A DNA stretch of 12,496 nucleotides from Planctomycetaceae bacterium. Lineage in GTDB: Bacteria > Planctomycetota > Planctomycetia > Pirellulales > Thermoguttaceae. The position numbers and the translations under genes were made by a program. The stretch lies in contig JAITDV010000189.1 of the NCBI GenBank assembly GCA_031282385.1, forward strand, positions 1 to 12,496, written 5' to 3'. The notes beneath the pieces are model-generated. The model saw only the letters and a list, made by a program, of their open reading frames with translations. It had not been told where the DNA came from and did no database searches. Of the stretch, positions 6,522 through 12,496 are shown one piece after another (the first letter of the stretch is position 1; each line of letters begins with the position of its first letter).

Positions 6522-6789
6522 TCATTCAGCACAATTATCTCATCACATTTGAATGTCCGGTTAAGCAGTTATTACGATCAACTTTCAATATATTTCAAAC
6601 GGCGTCATAATAGAAAAATCCTGTTTGTTCTTTTTTGAAATTTAGTATGTTGAATGACAAAGAAAATTCTGTACAATAAATATTATGAAAATTTATAGAT
6701 TTTTCGGACGCTTGCTTATACTTCTTTAAAAATATAAAGAAGTACAAGGCTGAGCTGCGCACTATCGCAACTGAAAAATTCCACATCCC
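6522..6789. other. Intergenic stretch with a 14-base-arm hairpin, otherwise blank
   Basis: No credible gene is visible; a 63-codon minus-strand open frame at 6595-6786 has no family features. The one clear structure is an inverted repeat at 6715-6728 and 6735-6748 (arm CTTRTACTTCTTTA, one mismatch, six-base loop AAAATA). It is not followed by a T-run on either strand, so it is not a standard terminator. Downstream of it is GCTGAGCTGCGCAC, a short GC-richer patch before the 60-base repeat. The hairpin plus the adjacent repeat could be the end of a lost mobile element. Confidence 0.5.
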
Positions 6790-6848
6790 ATCATAAAAAA
6801 ATACGACTTTTGCGTTACAAAAAAGATTTTTAAAGTAAAAAGGATATA
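6790..6848 (+). repeat. Copy 2 of the ~60-base direct repeat
   Basis: Matches 1-60 with about five differences, including ACTTTTGCGTTAC, the A6 run and AAAGTAAAAAG. It runs without a gap into the box 2 part of a dispersed repeat at 6849, so it occupies the place where box 1 would normally be. At the first locus it is followed instead by the HNH gene. Confidence 0.75.
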
Positions 6849-6910
6849 AAAGCTTGCTTTCCGATAGTTAAACAGACGGCGGCAAAGAAAATTTAAAATG
6901 TGAACAGTTT
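6849..6910 (+). repeat. Dispersed repeat, box 2 only (copy D)
   Basis: AAAGCTTGCTTTCCGATAG followed by TTAAACAGACGGCGG, then AAAATTTAAAATG and TGAACAGTTT, matches box 2 of the consensus. Box 1 is absent and replaced by the 60-base repeat. It ends 25 bases before the ruvA start codon, with the GAACAGTTT end facing the gene. Confidence 0.8.
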
Positions 6911-6935
6911 ATAACATTAAATTCTTTTTTAAAAT

Positions 6936-7574
6936 ATGATTTCCAAAATAACAGGTCAATTAATTTCACTTCATACAGATTTTGCAATTATTTCTGCAAG
7001 TCCGTTTGAGTATGAAGTATTGATTCCCGAATATACGCGTCGGCAACTCCAAAACGAAATAGGTAAAACGGTATCGTTGCACACGATTTATTCAATTGAC
7101 GGTAACCCGCAAGGTAAATTGACGCCGCGTTTGATCGGTTTTCTTACGCAAGCAGAGCGGGAGTTTTTTGATCTTTTTTGTAGTGTTGATGGTGTCGGCA
7201 CGCGGAAGGCGTTAAGAGCAATGGTACGTCCGGTGAAAGAGATTGCAATTGCAATAGAAGAAAAAGATGAAAAATTTCTATCAGGATTACCCGGAATCGG
7301 CAACGCAATGTCCGAAAGGATTGTTGCCAAATTACGACGCAAAGTACCGAAATTTGCGTTGCTTGTCGGCGGCAATATCCCCAATGATGTAGAGCAACAA
7401 ACTGATATAGTTTCGGAAACTTATGAAGCTTTAATTGCGTTGGGACATTCAGAATCAGACGCAAGACACCTACTCGACGCCGCAATAAAATCAAAAAATA
7501 AATTCAAAGACTCCGCCGAAATGATACAGATAATCTATACAATAAACAGAAACGTAAAACAAAATTTAGAGTAA
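6936..7574 (+). CDS. ruvA: Holliday junction branch migration protein RuvA (212 aa)
   Basis: RuvA binds four-way DNA junctions as a tetramer and loads the RuvB helicase, which drives branch migration in recombinational repair. Layout fits the family: an N-terminal OB-fold domain (1-~65, M-I-S-K-I-T-G-Q-L then F-E-Y-E-V-L-I); a helix-hairpin-helix pair at V-D-G-V-G-T-R-K-A-L (84-93) and L-P-G-I-G-N-A-M-S-E-R-I-V (118-130) that contacts DNA; a flexible linker (~143-158); and a C-terminal UBA-like RuvB-binding domain (S-E-T-Y-E-A-L-I-A-L-G-H-S-E-S-D-A from 160). The sequence is divergent, for example G-V-G-T-R in place of the usual G-V-G-P-K/R. No ribosome binding site is visible. ruvB and ruvC are not next to it. 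It lies 25 bases downstream of a dispersed repeat and is convergent with the next gene. Confidence 0.92.
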   Translation: MISKITGQLISLHTDFAIISASPFEYEVLIPEYTRRQLQNEIGKTVSLHTIYSIDGNPQGKLTPRLIGFLTQAEREFFDLFCSVDGVGTRKALRAMVRPVKEIAIAIEEKDEKFLSGLPGIGNAMSERIVAKLRRKVPKFALLVGGNIPNDVEQQTDIVSETYEALIALGHSESDARHLLDAAIKSKNKFKDSAEMIQIIYTINRNVKQNLE

Positions 7575-7637
7575 TCGTCAATAGAATAATATGCTGAATA
7601 AAACCGAAACTGTATATTCAGAAACCGCAACTTTCTT

Positions 7638-8834
7638 TCACGGCAATTTCAATCGGACAAAACGCGGGAATCCATGTTTTTTTGTTACGAAAAACATTCC
7701 ATCTTTTATTCCGAATACATTCAAATTATACGAAACAATCAGTTCGCCCTGTTTGGAAATTCGCGGGTGCGCTTTGGCGTTGTAAGTTACCAAATTGGCT
7801 TGATTGCCATAAATCCGCTTGATTTCAGCTTCATACTGTTTCGGTTCAGGACAATGATAAAACGTTGTTGTTTCAGAAAAACGTGAATACGGCAAATCAG
7901 AAATCATAAAATTCAATCGTGTTGAAATACAATCTTCAGTATAGATAAGAATGAATTTTCCATCATAACGTCCGCCGATCATTTTTGTAACACTTAATTC
8001 ATTTGACATTCTTTTCGCCAACGCCGCATCATCACTATTACAATCGGCAATATTACGGCTCCAATGTTTGCCTGTCCAGAATTGCCATGTTGCCGTATCA
8101 TTGAAAGACCGGCGATGAACTTTGGCAACAACCAATTGACGCGGAAAAAACGGCACGCCTTTTTTGTTACGAAAACCATAAATATAAATATCATCACCGT
8201 CATTGTAAATTCCAATACCAAACAAAACTTCATATTGACCATTTTTATGAAACAAGTTGACTGGTTTGGTTTCCGTTTTGGAAAAATCAGGTTGATTGTT
8301 TTGAATTGGTACAGAAATCAACCAAGGTCCTTCCATCTCCCATGTTTTCGGATCAACCACAGTACCGATTGTGTAAATTATTGAGTCAATCACAATACCA
8401 TCGCTAAGCCAAAAACGCTTATCAAACAAATTCGCAGGACGTCCTTCGGCATTGGTTTTGTAAATGAACTGCATCTTTGACGGATCCGGTTTATTGCCTG
8501 TCAAAACTGCAAAACAATGATTGACCATCACACAACCGGCTTTAAACGAACCATCGGCATTGGCGTTACCAAAAAAAGAATCACTGAAATGAAATATTGT
8601 TTTCGAATATTCATTCGCGCTGCCTTGCCGTGAATTGCCGTCAATTCCGTAAGAAAAAATACCATCGCCGGCAAGCCAACCCTCCGTTCGATCAAACAAC
8701 GTTGTCCATTCTTTGTCCGGTTCACAAATAAAAGTTGGTTCCGCCGCCGTCGCCGCCGAAAGAGTTAAGCATATTCCAAAAAATAAAATCGCTCCAAAAA
8801 ATCTCATAAAAAATCTTGCTCCGAAAATTCTCAT
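7638..8834 (-). CDS. Secreted DUF4185/DUF5005-like protein (398 aa)
   Basis: An exported protein with a signal peptide (hydrophobic F-F-G-A-I-L-F-F-G-I-C-L-T-L around 12-25, likely cleavage after A-A-T-A-A at 31). The mature part has G-W-L-A-G-D-G-I-F-S-Y at 52-62 and F-H-F-S-D-S-F-F-G at 81-89, reminiscent of the G-x-D-G-x-x-S and F-x-D-T-F-x-G motifs of DUF4185/DUF5005, beta-propeller proteins related in fold to glycoside hydrolases. Further beta-rich blocks follow (G-I-G-I-Y-N-D-G-D-D-I-Y-I-Y-G; H-P-R-I-S-K-Q-G-E-L-I-V-S-Y). Extracellular glycan binding or hydrolysis is plausible but not shown. The first 27 bases are a near-duplicate of the next 27, giving two alternative starts, ATG 8834 and ATG 8807. 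The second gives the more typical signal peptide. Neither has a ribosome binding site. It lies downstream of the sirtuin gene on the same strand, separated by a repeat. Confidence 0.78.
   Translation of the reverse strand: MRIFGARFFMRFFGAILFFGICLTLSAATAAEPTFICEPDKEWTTLFDRTEGWLAGDGIFSYGIDGNSRQGSANEYSKTIFHFSDSFFGNANADGSFKAGCVMVNHCFAVLTGNKPDPSKMQFIYKTNAEGRPANLFDKRFWLSDGIVIDSIIYTIGTVVDPKTWEMEGPWLISVPIQNNQPDFSKTETKPVNLFHKNGQYEVLFGIGIYNDGDDIYIYGFRNKKGVPFFPRQLVVAKVHRRSFNDTATWQFWTGKHWSRNIADCNSDDAALAKRMSNELSVTKMIGGRYDGKFILIYTEDCISTRLNFMISDLPYSRFSETTTFYHCPEPKQYEAEIKRIYGNQANLVTYNAKAHPRISKQGELIVSYNLNVFGIKDGMFFVTKKHGFPRFVRLKLP
8781..8834 (-). repeat. 27-base tandem duplication creating two start codons
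   Basis: On the minus strand, ATGAGAATTTTCGGAGC at 8834-8818 and ATGAGATTTTTTGGAGC at 8807-8791 match at 15 of 17 bases, 27 bases apart and in frame. They encode M-R-I-F-G-A and M-R-F-F-G-A, so the signal peptide can begin at either ATG. Confidence 0.7.
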
Positions 8835-8850
8835 AAAAAATTTTCAATAT

Positions 8851-8904
8851 ACTGCTCGTACTATAAATTGCCTAACTCAAGAGCGTAATTTATAGTACGA
8901 ACAG
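8851..8904. repeat. Dispersed repeat, symmetric box 1 / box 1 copy (E)
   Basis: A palindrome of two box 1 ends: 8852-8869 (CTGCTCGTACTATAAATT) and 8887-8904 (AATTTATAGTACGAACAG), 17 of 18 paired, around a 17-base loop that contains ACTCAAGAGCG. Box 2 is absent. It fills most of the gap between the sirtuin stop (8909) and the DUF4185-like start (8834). Confidence 0.88.
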
Positions 8905-8908
8905 CTTG

Positions 8909-9724
8909 TCATTCTTTTATTGTCCGTCGTTTTTCGATTTCACGCAACGCGTCTGCGGCACGCATGGGAAGATGAATCTCAACATAACGCGATAAATCAC
9001 TTTCAACTGGATTGATTTCAACTGTCGGAATTTTTTGCAATGCTGCAGTTCTTACCGGACTGGTAATGTACGGAAACATTGCCGATGTGCCAATAGAAAA
9101 AACCAGATCAAAACCTTTACCATTATTAAATTCGTACTGAAATTCCTCGATTTCGTCCAACGGAAGACTTTCCTCAAACAGAACCACACGAGGACGAATA
9201 ATCGCGTTACACTCATGACATCGCGGCGGCAATGTTTTTTGTAATTCCTTAAAACGTTTCAATATCACTGTGTCCTGTTTCAATTCTTCCGACCAAGAAC
9301 AATTCGTACAATAAAGAGTTCGCAACGAGCCATGAAATTCGTACACATTTTGTGATCCGGCGGCACGATGATAATTGTCAATATTCTGCGTAACCACAAC
9401 AATTTTACCGCCGATGGTATTCCATTGTTTTTCCCAGTCAGCAATAATCCGGTGAGCGTCATTTGGTTGATGTTCCGCCACTGCGAGACCTAGTTGGAAC
9501 ATATATTTCCAAGTGATTTCCGGTTTTGTTCGGAACATTGTACCGGAGAGACATTCTTCAATTGAATATCCTTCCTCCGTTTGCCCGCGATTATACAACC
9601 CGCCAACTCCGCGATAAGTCGGTAAACCGCTATCTGCCGAAATTCCGGCTCCGGTAATAAACAATATCCGCTTAGATTTTTGTAGCAGACTTGTAATAAT
9701 ATCCAATTTTTCTTCGTTGCTCAT
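8909..9724 (-). CDS. SIR2-family NAD-dependent protein deacylase (271 aa)
   Basis: A cytosolic sirtuin, which removes acyl groups from lysines using NAD+, giving nicotinamide and O-acyl-ADP-ribose. Motifs in order: G-A-G-I-S-A-D-S-G-L-P-T-Y-R at 25-38 (NAD site), T-Q-N-I-D at 112-116, F-H-G at 130-132 (catalytic H131), zinc cysteines C139/C142 and C169/C172, R-P-R-V-V-L-F-E-E at 177-185, G-T-S-A-M at 212-216 and E-I-N-P at 236-239. All core residues are present and the length is typical. The Y-x-x-R pair of class III (CobB/SIRT5) desuccinylases is not evident: the corresponding region reads W-K-Y-M-F-Q (72-77), with Q where R is expected. F-E-E replaces the usual F-G-E. No ribosome binding site is visible. 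A dispersed repeat lies 39 bases upstream. Targets are unknown. Confidence 0.95.
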   Translation of the reverse strand: MSNEEKLDIITSLLQKSKRILFITGAGISADSGLPTYRGVGGLYNRGQTEEGYSIEECLSGTMFRTKPEITWKYMFQLGLAVAEHQPNDAHRIIADWEKQWNTIGGKIVVVTQNIDNYHRAAGSQNVYEFHGSLRTLYCTNCSWSEELKQDTVILKRFKELQKTLPPRCHECNAIIRPRVVLFEESLPLDEIEEFQYEFNNGKGFDLVFSIGTSAMFPYITSPVRTAALQKIPTVEINPVESDLSRYVEIHLPMRAADALREIEKRRTIKE

Positions 9725-9763
9725 AAACTTGGTTATAAAAAATTAAACGTAAATATCTATTTT

Positions 9764-9862
9764 AAACTGTTCACACTTTAAATTTCGTTTACCTTCGCCT
9801 GCTTACCTATCGGAAATCAGGTTTTTACGCTCTTGAGTCCCGCAATTTATAGTACGATCAGT
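9764..9862 (-). repeat. Dispersed palindromic repeat, full copy F
   Basis: Full copy on the minus strand. In plus-strand reading it runs AAACTGTTCACACTT, CGTTTACC, CGCCTGCTTACCTATCGG, TTTTTACGCTCTTGAG, CAATTTATAGTACGATCAGT. Together with copies A, B and G it defines the consensus. The box 2 end faces the sirtuin gene, 39 bases from its start codon. Confidence 0.88.
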
Positions 9863-9941
9863 AAATTTTCTACCTCATCGCGTTGTTAGCCGTAACCGAA
9901 TATAGACAACTTTCGCAAAAAAGTATTTTCATTTTTTTATT

Positions 9942-10098
9942 TTATCCCGCAGAGCGCACACTAAAGTAATTGTTTGAATCAGGACAATAAATATTTCGTA
10001 CCCAGCTTCGACACATTGCTCTCCAAAGATCATGACCGCCATACACAACATTATCTGCGGTTACATTAATCCAATCATGGTGTCCGGTAATGTTATTG
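9942..10098 (-). pseudogene. Fossil tail of a formylglycine-generating-enzyme (SUMF1)-like gene
   Basis: A ~50-codon minus-strand stretch ending at a stop (9944-9942) reads V-V-Y-G-G-H-D-L-W-R-A-M-C-R-S-W-V-R-N-I, then P-D-S-N-N-Y-F-S-V-R-S-A-G. The spacing of G-G, C-R-S, R, P-D, F and R-x-A resembles the C-terminal end of SUMF1/formylglycine-generating-enzyme-like domains (R-G-G-S-W ... C-R-S-x-x-R ... P-D ... F-R). No start codon or N-terminal part is present, and the frame closes with stops just upstream. It is joined directly to the ATPase fossil. The assignment is from pattern only and uncertain. Confidence 0.45.
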
Positions 10099-10102
10099 CC
10101 CG

Positions 10103-10374
10103 TTCATCAATCAAAACAATCGCATATTTAGGAATCGAAAGAGCAAGCAATTCCGCAATCGTAATTTCACCAACTCCGTTTTCGCCAACAATCGCCGCAA
10201 TCAGGAATTAAAACTCAACCCCGAGAATTTAAACTCAACCCGTTGCCCCGACCACCCGCGAATATTCAACAACTCCAAATATTCCAAATGTTCGGGAAAT
10301 TGCTCACTTTGCCACTTGTTTTCAAGCTTTCGTATTTCTTTTGATAGGGATATAGTATCAAACAATATGTTTTG
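10103..10374 (-). pseudogene. Collapsed AAA-family ATP-binding protein gene
   Basis: The minus strand from 10374 reads W-Q-S-E-Q-F-P-E-H-L-E-Y-L-E-L-L, then N-I-R-G-W-S-G-Q-R-V-E-F-K-F, like the start of AAA_15/AAA_21 (OLD/SMC-like) ATPases. It then hits a stop at 10203-10201. In the next frame from 10198 it continues A-A-I-V-G-E-N-G-V-G (Walker A), but passes straight into E-I-T-I-A-E-L-L-A-L-S-I-P-K-Y-A-I-V-L-I-D-E, which resembles the signature and Walker B region. The ~200 residues normally between them are missing, and so is everything after Walker B. A ~20-base tandem duplication (CGGGTTGAGTTTAAATTC / CGGGGTTGAGTTTTAATTC, about 10209-10248) accounts for the frame break. The gene is non-functional. 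Confidence 0.75.
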
Positions 10375-10456
10375 TTAGAAAATCAGATTGAAAAAAAGTG
10401 TTGTTGAAACATTTATCATCAATTTTACGGAATAATTACTGGAATTTCAATTTAAA

Positions 10457-12334
10457 TTATCTTGTCCGGTAATCGAATATTTTATTTTTGACTGTATTTT
10501 GAAACAGTTCGGTGATTTTTTCTTTGGCGTCGGTTTTATTTTGTTTCAACGTGATATTTTCTTTTGGCGTATTATTGTAAGTTACAATTTCCGGTTTTTT
10601 ATCGTTACGAAAAAAGAAGTTGTTTTCCACAAGATTTTTTCCTGCACGATGAAATCGTAACGGCGGCTGAAACGTGTCAACTATAAGATTGTAGTCAATT
10701 GTAAAATCCGTAGTTCCTTCATCAAGGAACATTCCGTTACTTTCCGCACGACCAATGTTACGCGGAATATCATGAATATTGTTGAATCCAAGCCGAGAAC
10801 CGGGTTGACGACCAAGCGTGTAGATTGCACCGCCATCGGAAAGCATAAGCATACAATGATGTAAATGACAACCAAGAACCATATTTTCTTTTGCGGCAGT
10901 CGGATTGTCATTCCACGACCAACCAATCGAAACACCGGTATAAGGCGTTTCACAAACCTCACAACGATCAACTGTCGAATTTTCCGTCAAACCAATCCAT
11001 ATTCCCACCGCACCATAAAGTGTCTGTGCCGGTTTGATTATTTTGCTGAAAGAAATCACGTTACATTTTGCCGTGTTATTTCCGTTATGCGTTCCGAACA
11101 TCACCGCATTTGCCCCAATATCTTCAAACACACATTTTAAAATCAAATTCGCATAACACGATTTGCCAATCCAAAGTCCGTTTTCACCCAAATGCCTGAA
11201 TGTACATTCATCCATTGTACAATTTGATACGAAATCACATTGAATCGCTGCCGGCGCTGCGTTCACCGAATGATAGTCAAACATTTTTCCTTTGTCATTT
11301 GGAGTACTTCGCCGAGCTGGTTCACTAAAAGTTGCGGCTTGTATGCCCCAATATGTTTTCTCCGATTTCTCATTAAAAGCCGTGTATTCAAATTTCAGAT
11401 TGTAAAAATGCAAATTCGTAACATAACGTTTTTCGGTTCCTTCCACAACAATCAATTGCGCGGCAATTGGAGCAATCACATTAATATTGTCCGCTGTTTC
11501 GCCTTCTTTGAGTTTGTAATAAAGTTTTCCCTCTTTCTGATCCAAAAACCATTCGCCGGCAACATCAAGATAAGTTTTGGAATTTTCGAGAAAATAACGA
11601 GCATGAGGCTCAAAACCGTCAATGTTCCAAAAAGGAAGGTTACCGCCGATTTGTAACGGTACAGTCAATTTGTTGTTTTTTGTGTCAATCGACTGAACTG
11701 GAGTACGTGTTATTGACCAATCATGCAGAAAAACAAGTTCCACTTGATCAATATCATCAACCGGTTTTAATTCATTCGGTTTGAAAAAGAAATGAGTTCG
11801 GCGATCTTCACCGGCTTTATCGACACGCAAAAAATCGGTGTTCGGAAACCTTGCACGAACCGCACGAACATCGTTGACATAAAGATCACGAAAAGTCCAT
11901 TGACCGGCTTTAACTTCAGGAATATCGGCGACAACACAACCGTCATTCTTTCCGGTTGGAACAAATCCTGCAATACGTTTTCCGCCGCTAATCACTGCGT
12001 TATGACCTTCGTAAAAAACCTGATGATAGGCTTTGTCAATTGTTCCGCCGTCTTCCGGCGTAAATCGTAACGGTTCCGTCAACCAATAAGTTCCAGCAAG
12101 CAGATGAACTTCTTTATCGCCTTCTTTTTCGGTTTTGGTGTTACGAAGAACTTTCTGCGCTTTGGCAATTGTTTTAAACGGTTTTTCTTTTGTTCCGGGA
12201 TTGGCGTCATTCCCTTCCGGCGACACATAAAAACTCAAAACAATATTGTTCTCCAAATTTTCCTCCGTCGTTTCATCAGCAAAAACATAAGTTGCTGAAA
12301 CAAACAACAACAATACTAAAAAAAATTTTTTCAT
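10457..12334 (-). CDS. Secreted right-handed beta-helix protein, GH141-like (625 aa)
   Basis: An exported carbohydrate-active-type protein. The signal peptide is M-K-K-F-F-L-V-L-L-L-F-V-S-A-T-Y-V-F-A, with likely cleavage after residue 19. It is followed by the hallmark F-Y-V-S-P-E-G-N-D-A-N-P-G-T (35-48) and K-P-F-K-T-I-A-K-A-Q (51-60), typical of the first turn of pectate-lyase-like beta-helices. A mid domain (~130-290) contains R-D-L-Y-V-N-D-V-R-A-V-R-A-R-F-P. From ~300 onward there are parallel beta-helix repeats (I-Q-C-D-F-V-S-N-C-T-M-D-E-C-T-F; G-A-V-G-I-W-I-G-L-T-E-N-S-T-V-D; D-G-G-A-I-Y-T-L-G-R-Q-P-G-S; N-N-I-H-D-I). This architecture resembles GH141 (fucosidase/xylanase), so degradation of plant or host glycans is likely but the activity is unproven. 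The gene is full length. No ribosome binding site; a dispersed repeat begins 11 bases before the ATG. Confidence 0.92.
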   Translation of the reverse strand: MKKFFLVLLLFVSATYVFADETTEENLENNIVLSFYVSPEGNDANPGTKEKPFKTIAKAQKVLRNTKTEKEGDKEVHLLAGTYWLTEPLRFTPEDGGTIDKAYHQVFYEGHNAVISGGKRIAGFVPTGKNDGCVVADIPEVKAGQWTFRDLYVNDVRAVRARFPNTDFLRVDKAGEDRRTHFFFKPNELKPVDDIDQVELVFLHDWSITRTPVQSIDTKNNKLTVPLQIGGNLPFWNIDGFEPHARYFLENSKTYLDVAGEWFLDQKEGKLYYKLKEGETADNINVIAPIAAQLIVVEGTEKRYVTNLHFYNLKFEYTAFNEKSEKTYWGIQAATFSEPARRSTPNDKGKMFDYHSVNAAPAAIQCDFVSNCTMDECTFRHLGENGLWIGKSCYANLILKCVFEDIGANAVMFGTHNGNNTAKCNVISFSKIIKPAQTLYGAVGIWIGLTENSTVDRCEVCETPYTGVSIGWSWNDNPTAAKENMVLGCHLHHCMLMLSDGGAIYTLGRQPGSRLGFNNIHDIPRNIGRAESNGMFLDEGTTDFTIDYNLIVDTFQPPLRFHRAGKNLVENNFFFRNDKKPEIVTYNNTPKENITLKQNKTDAKEKITELFQNTVKNKIFDYRTR

Positions 12335-12345
12335 GATATTTTTAT

Positions 12346-12433
12346 ACTGTTCGTACTAAAATTACGTGACTCAAGCCTGCGTTTCGATAGGTAAGCAGGC
12401 GACGGTAAACGAAATTAAAGTGTGAATTGTTTA
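12346..12433 (+). repeat. Dispersed palindromic repeat, copy G
   Basis: ACTGTTCGTACTAAAATTACG, read as box 1, is shortened: the GAGCGTAAAA segment is missing, so GACTCAAG leads directly into CCTGCGTTTCGATAGG. Box 2 continues TAAGCAGGCGACGG, TAAACGAAATTAAAG and ends GTGAATTGTTTA. The box 1 end faces the beta-helix gene, 11 bases from its ATG, so it must lie in that gene's leader or promoter. Confidence 0.87.
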
Positions 12434-12496
12434 TTAACATCCAACAACCGTAACATCACCTTCAACATTCCATTGTATTCTTTGATCCCATTCAAG
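12434..12496 (-). CDS. Possible C-terminal end of a minus-strand gene (partial)
   Basis: The minus strand is open from the window edge to TAA at 12436-12434 and encodes L-E-W-D-Q-R-I-Q-W-N-V-E-G-D-V-T-V-V-G-C. The stop falls exactly where the dispersed repeat ends, as expected if the repeat fills an intergenic gap. Another frame is also open here, and 20 codons are too few to identify anything. Confidence 0.35.
   Translation of the reverse strand, partial: LEWDQRIQWNVEGDVTVVGC

Noticed and set aside
6595..6786. 63-codon minus-strand open frame
   Set aside because: No ribosome binding site or family feature; it reads through the AT-rich hairpin and could be open by chance.
7594..7621. Small hairpin between the convergent ruvA and DUF4185-like genes (CTGAATA / TATTCAG)
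   Set aside because: Seven-base AT-rich stem with a 14-base loop and no T-run; too weak to call a terminator.

Overview
The window looks like a chromosomal stretch from an AT-rich, host- or gut-associated bacterium. A Planctomycetota/PVC affiliation (Pirellulales/Thermoguttaceae-like) is my best guess. It rests on the style of the secreted proteins (proline-rich secreted protein, DUF4185-like protein, GH141-like beta-helix protein), a divergent RuvA, scarcity of Shine-Dalgarno sites and roomy intergenic regions. No phylogenetic marker is long enough to prove this by eye. There is no rRNA, tRNA, CRISPR array, complete insertion sequence or prophage that I can see.

Layout. Positions 1-979 hold an AT-rich orphan HNH nuclease gene abutting a decayed C-terminal piece of a threonyl-tRNA synthetase gene. 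Positions 1079-2056 (minus) encode a secreted proline/threonine-rich protein. Positions 2057-2930 are a long intergenic region packed with repeats, including a 69-base near-perfect hairpin. A plus-strand block follows: an M42 metallo-aminopeptidase (2931-3989), a helical-repeat protein (4129-5364) probably co-transcribed with a polyprenyl-phosphate sugar-1-phosphate transferase (5403-6521), and RuvA (6936-7574). From 7638 to 12334 everything is on the minus strand: a secreted DUF4185-like protein, a sirtuin, two gene fossils (a SUMF1/formylglycine-enzyme-like tail and a collapsed AAA ATPase) and a large secreted beta-helix protein. The last 63 bases may be the tail of another minus-strand gene.

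The most unusual content is not a gene. A modular palindromic element of about 88-100 bases recurs in most intergenic gaps on either strand, with 7-9 base inverted ends (AACTGTTC...GAACAGTT). Its two halves ('box 1' and 'box 2') also occur separately as head-to-head palindromes. Seven clear copies sit at 2158, 2793, 3993, 6849, 8851, 9764 and 12346, with further fragments around 2126 and 2484-2715. Every clear copy lies 5' of a gene, usually 11-46 bases from the start codon. It behaves like a non-autonomous mobile element (MITE/REP class) that may also supply leader structure. A second repeat, about 60 bases long, occurs at 1 and at 6790.

Gene cooperation is limited. The glycosyl-1-phosphate transferase points to cell-surface polysaccharide synthesis. 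The beta-helix protein and the DUF4185-like protein suggest extracellular or periplasmic glycan handling. The peptidase, sirtuin and RuvA are housekeeping. The three fossils and the repeat load point to a genome with active rearrangement and slow purging of dead sequence.
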